NCBI GenBank assembly: GCA_914767715.1
Contig: OU612067.1
Span: 14,327,001-14,391,000 of the forward strand
Direction of reading: 5' to 3'
Length of the DNA: 64,000 nucleotides
From: Membranipora membranacea
Lineage: Eukaryota > Bryozoa > Gymnolaemata > Cheilostomatida > Membraniporidae
Shown: positions 61,051-64,000 of the stretch, piece after piece
Layout of the letters: each line of letters begins with the position of its first letter
Numbering within the stretch: position 1 is the first letter of the stretch
Translations under genes and position numbers: made by a program
The notes under the pieces: generated by a model
Seen by the model: the letters and a program-made list of their open reading frames with translations, nothing else
Told to the model about the DNA's origin: nothing
Database searches by the model: none

Positions 61051-64000
61051 ATAGAAATCCATTGTTGTCATTTTGGTCGCCTCACAAATCTATTCTTATC
61101 CAGTGTATAAGAAAGTTTAATGGAAATAAAATTAGCTTGTGAACTATGTAGTAATTGTCATCTAACATATTTTAGGAGGATAACTCCCGACAACTAAGCT
61201 CTCAGAAACAAAATGCTTCACAACCTGTCATCTCCAATCACATAGGTCAGCAAAGGGATTGAGAGGTGCTTTAGGATGTAAAACTTACATCTACCTGTTG
61301 TCTTAGCCCAACATAAATTATTGTATAAGAAATTTCTTCAACTCTTGTATCATATTGACAAGCAGAAATCAACTATCAACATTAATACTAAAATTGGCTG
61401 CTAATTTTGATCAGTGAGATGACCCGCTATCAGCGTTTCAACCTACCTCAGACTAGGGCAATAGCCTCAATAGAACGTGCAACAGCTGTATCCCTACAAT
61501 AAGTCTTATTCAGAAGATTACTATTTTAATTTGATCAAAGTTTTTTTCAAGTTTCTGCTGTTGTCATCAGTCAGTATCGGCTACTAATAAAACTTTGGCC
61601 AACTTTTTAATTAGGGAACCAAAATCGTTCTGAAATATTGAACTTCTGTTTAATCATTTCTGATATGATTTCAACAAGAGTCATCGCTGCAGTCAGGACT
61701 AAGACATGCACAGAGGAATAAGCTGTTCTAACAGATTTAGCATCATTTGGAAAACCATAACACAGAAAAAGCGTCACCAAAAATTAGACCCTGTTTTTTT
61801 CAGTACTCAATGCAAAATTACCAGTTACTTACCAAAAGTTAATGAGCAAAATAGGATGGGGCATATATAGGTCCCCACCTTCAGTCTCTTCCCTTTAGCG
61901 GCCAAATTCCGTCACCCAGTTTATTATGAACTGGTTTTGATATCAGACGACAGACACAACCTTTGTTTTGTTATCATACGGCTCTGGGTTCCACCATCAG
62001 TATTGGTCGGCAATCAACTGTGGATATAAACAAAGACATAAATAGGATAATCCTACACACTTCTGTGGTGACAATGATGTAAAGTGAGTCATAATTTTCC
62101 TAAAACTTGACATTATTTAATTAGTCCAGACACAGCTTATCTTTCTACTGGTGCTATGGTAGCTTATTATATGTGGCATGTGTTGAGTTGATAAGCAAAA
62201 AGAAAAGAATCTAAATTTAATAAAGGGCTTAGATAGGTATACAATGTGTTAAAACATGACATGATGAAAGATCAGCCCCTTTATTAGATTATCGGCCATA
62301 TGGTCAACGCTGCTGCGCTCACAGAATAAACTTCTAGCACTCTGTCATGAAAATCATTCACAATGCAGGGCTACCTTGTTGCTTTCTTTTGTTTCCAAAT
62401 AACCCATTAAAGACAGAAAGACAATAATGGGAGCATTTAGAGAAAACATACACAGTTTGTTTAGGGTAAACAGAAGGCCGTTTTAACACTCCTAATTCAA
62501 TACTAAACATAAGGGGCATACTGTCGCTCTCACCATTGATTGAATACATAAACACAAGCCAGCTTTCAATGGTTACTGTTTTCACCAAAATATTGGTTTT
62601 AACTGTTTCATTGTTGAGATGTAGCCAGGCGGAATGTTCTCAAATAAGAGACAATCATTTAGTTTCTCACCTAACAGCACTATCCTTTTTTCTTGTTGGA
62701 CCTTCCCTCAATAACAAAACAAACTTCATACCATCTTACAGTAGCCATATAGATTATTTTTTGCGAATAAATTGTGTCAACCGCAATTTGTTTTAATTCA
62801 AATGATTACCAGGATACATGTATCCAAATTACAAAATGAAGGTCACGGCGGCTTTCACTTTGGTTAATTGAAAGACAAAATCTGTTATCTTGGCCAAGTA
62901 AAATCGAGAACTGTGGCCGCTATTTTAAGGAACAACTCCTCGGCTGTCGACACATGCGGTTACAAAGTCATAATTAATGAAATATCACCAACTATTTGGC
63001 CGATGGACTTTGGCCTGAGTCTCTAACCTTGTACTTTTTTAATAGAAAAAATAGAAACTTGAAACTTTGTTAAAGATCAAGATCAATGTTTATGGATGTG
63101 CCCTAATCATAGATCACACATATGACAGCTTTTGCACTGACAAAGGTTTGATGCAAACTTGTGAAAGCCCAAGCTGGAAGCCATCTTAAATTACAGTGAC
63201 AAACAATAAACCTAGCACTTTGTAGGCATGAAAATAGATAGTAACTTTCAAAAGTGATCAGGTAATATTATACTCCCTCATTATGATCGGTGAATAGTTT
63301 GTATTGATGCTTGGATTGATGCTAATTTTGCACTAATTTATCAATCAATATTGAGACAATCCAGCTCCTTGGATGGTCGGTAGTAATATTTACTTTACAG
63401 CTTAGTCGTGTCCCTTTGTTTTACTTGTGCTCAGGCATGTGCCACTTATAACAGAATCTAATTCAATCGGATTATTGATGTGATGCTTCCATCAGGGGTG
63501 GCAACTCTATGTCCGATGTATGAAAGAGATCACCTAATTTTTATAATATAATCACAGAGTTAGGATATATGTGCAGTACAGTACAGGAAAATATACAAGT
63601 ACAGGGCTGCATTTGCTTTGTGTAATTTGTGTAATTTACAAGAATAAAGCACTTTTTTTCTTAAATAGGTTCAATGCGCTATTTAAATGTCTATTTTAAG
63701 CCAGTATTATTAAAAAACACTCTATTATGCATGGTAGCCTGTCTCTACAAGCTTTGTTGCTTAGACAGACCACTACTTCTTATGTAATGTTTTCGGTAGA
63801 CTACCATAAATTCTGACACAGGGTGGACCATTGAAATAAGTAAAACTAAGGGAAATGCAAAAATATTGAAATTTCACCATTCTTGTTGTTAGATTTCTAC
63901 TCTTTGCGACAGTCTTAAGATACCGTGCCATTTTAGTAGCTTGGGATATTCTATTTGATGATGCTACCCCTGAAGTGTGACTACCTTGTGGCCTGAGCAA
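61051..64000. other. Right end of window, no gene recognised
   Basis: AT-rich single-copy sequence. The open frames (for example 62358-62588 minus, 62536-62796 plus, and 63773-64000 minus, which runs off the window) show no domain, and I could not link them to neighbouring exons. The last one could be part of a gene continuing beyond the window, but there is nothing to identify it. Confidence 0.5.

Noticed and set aside
63773-64000. Open frame running off the right edge (minus strand)
   Set aside because: It has no recognisable domain and no neighbouring exon; being at the edge prevents a decision.

Overview
The window is animal nuclear DNA. Its genes have GT-AG introns of about 50-970 bp, AT-rich non-coding sequence surrounds them, and there are tRNA-derived SINE-like sequences, several families of miniature inverted-repeat elements (MITEs), and clearly metazoan proteins (sigma-class GST, peroxisomal ECI2, an animal-type caspase fused to ROC-COR). 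No ribosomal or organellar genes are visible. A marine invertebrate is likely, but the sequence alone does not let me name a phylum.

Layout. (1) Positions 1-50586 are a tandem array of an approximately 10-kb unit: U1 1-10259, U2 10260-20243, U3 20244-30238, U4 split into 30239-32120 and 41347-46409, and U5 46410-50586 (right-truncated). By eye the copies are nearly identical. Each full unit carries two head-to-head genes about 3.7 kb apart: a four-exon sigma-class glutathione S-transferase on the minus strand (215 aa) and a three-exon secreted cysteine-rich peptide on the plus strand (88 aa, 8 cysteines after the signal peptide, TATA box, NAGNAG last acceptor). The window therefore has four complete GST genes, one GST remnant (last exon only) and four peptide genes. 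(2) Inside U4, about 3.16 kb of unit sequence (GST exons 1-3 and promoter) is replaced by 9.2 kb of foreign sequence, 32121-41346. (3) That segment encodes the most unusual protein here: at least five near-identical 23-residue leucine-rich repeats, a ROC GTPase, a COR domain and then a caspase with both catalytic residues. It is open at its 5' end because the repeats begin at the junction with GST intron sequence and no in-frame start codon is visible. (4) From 50587 to the end the DNA is single copy. It holds one confident gene, a seven-coding-exon ECI2-like peroxisomal enoyl-CoA isomerase ending in SKL (54477-58909, minus), among MITEs, a G-rich dispersed repeat and simple repeats.

How things fit together. 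The GST/peptide pair has been amplified as a block and then remodelled by indels, minisatellite changes, a copy-specific MITE insertion and apparent sequence exchange between units. The LRR-ROC-COR-caspase reads like a single-chain sensor-to-protease (innate immunity or cell death) protein: repeats to sense, a GTPase/dimerisation switch, and a caspase to execute. That role is inferred from domain order only.
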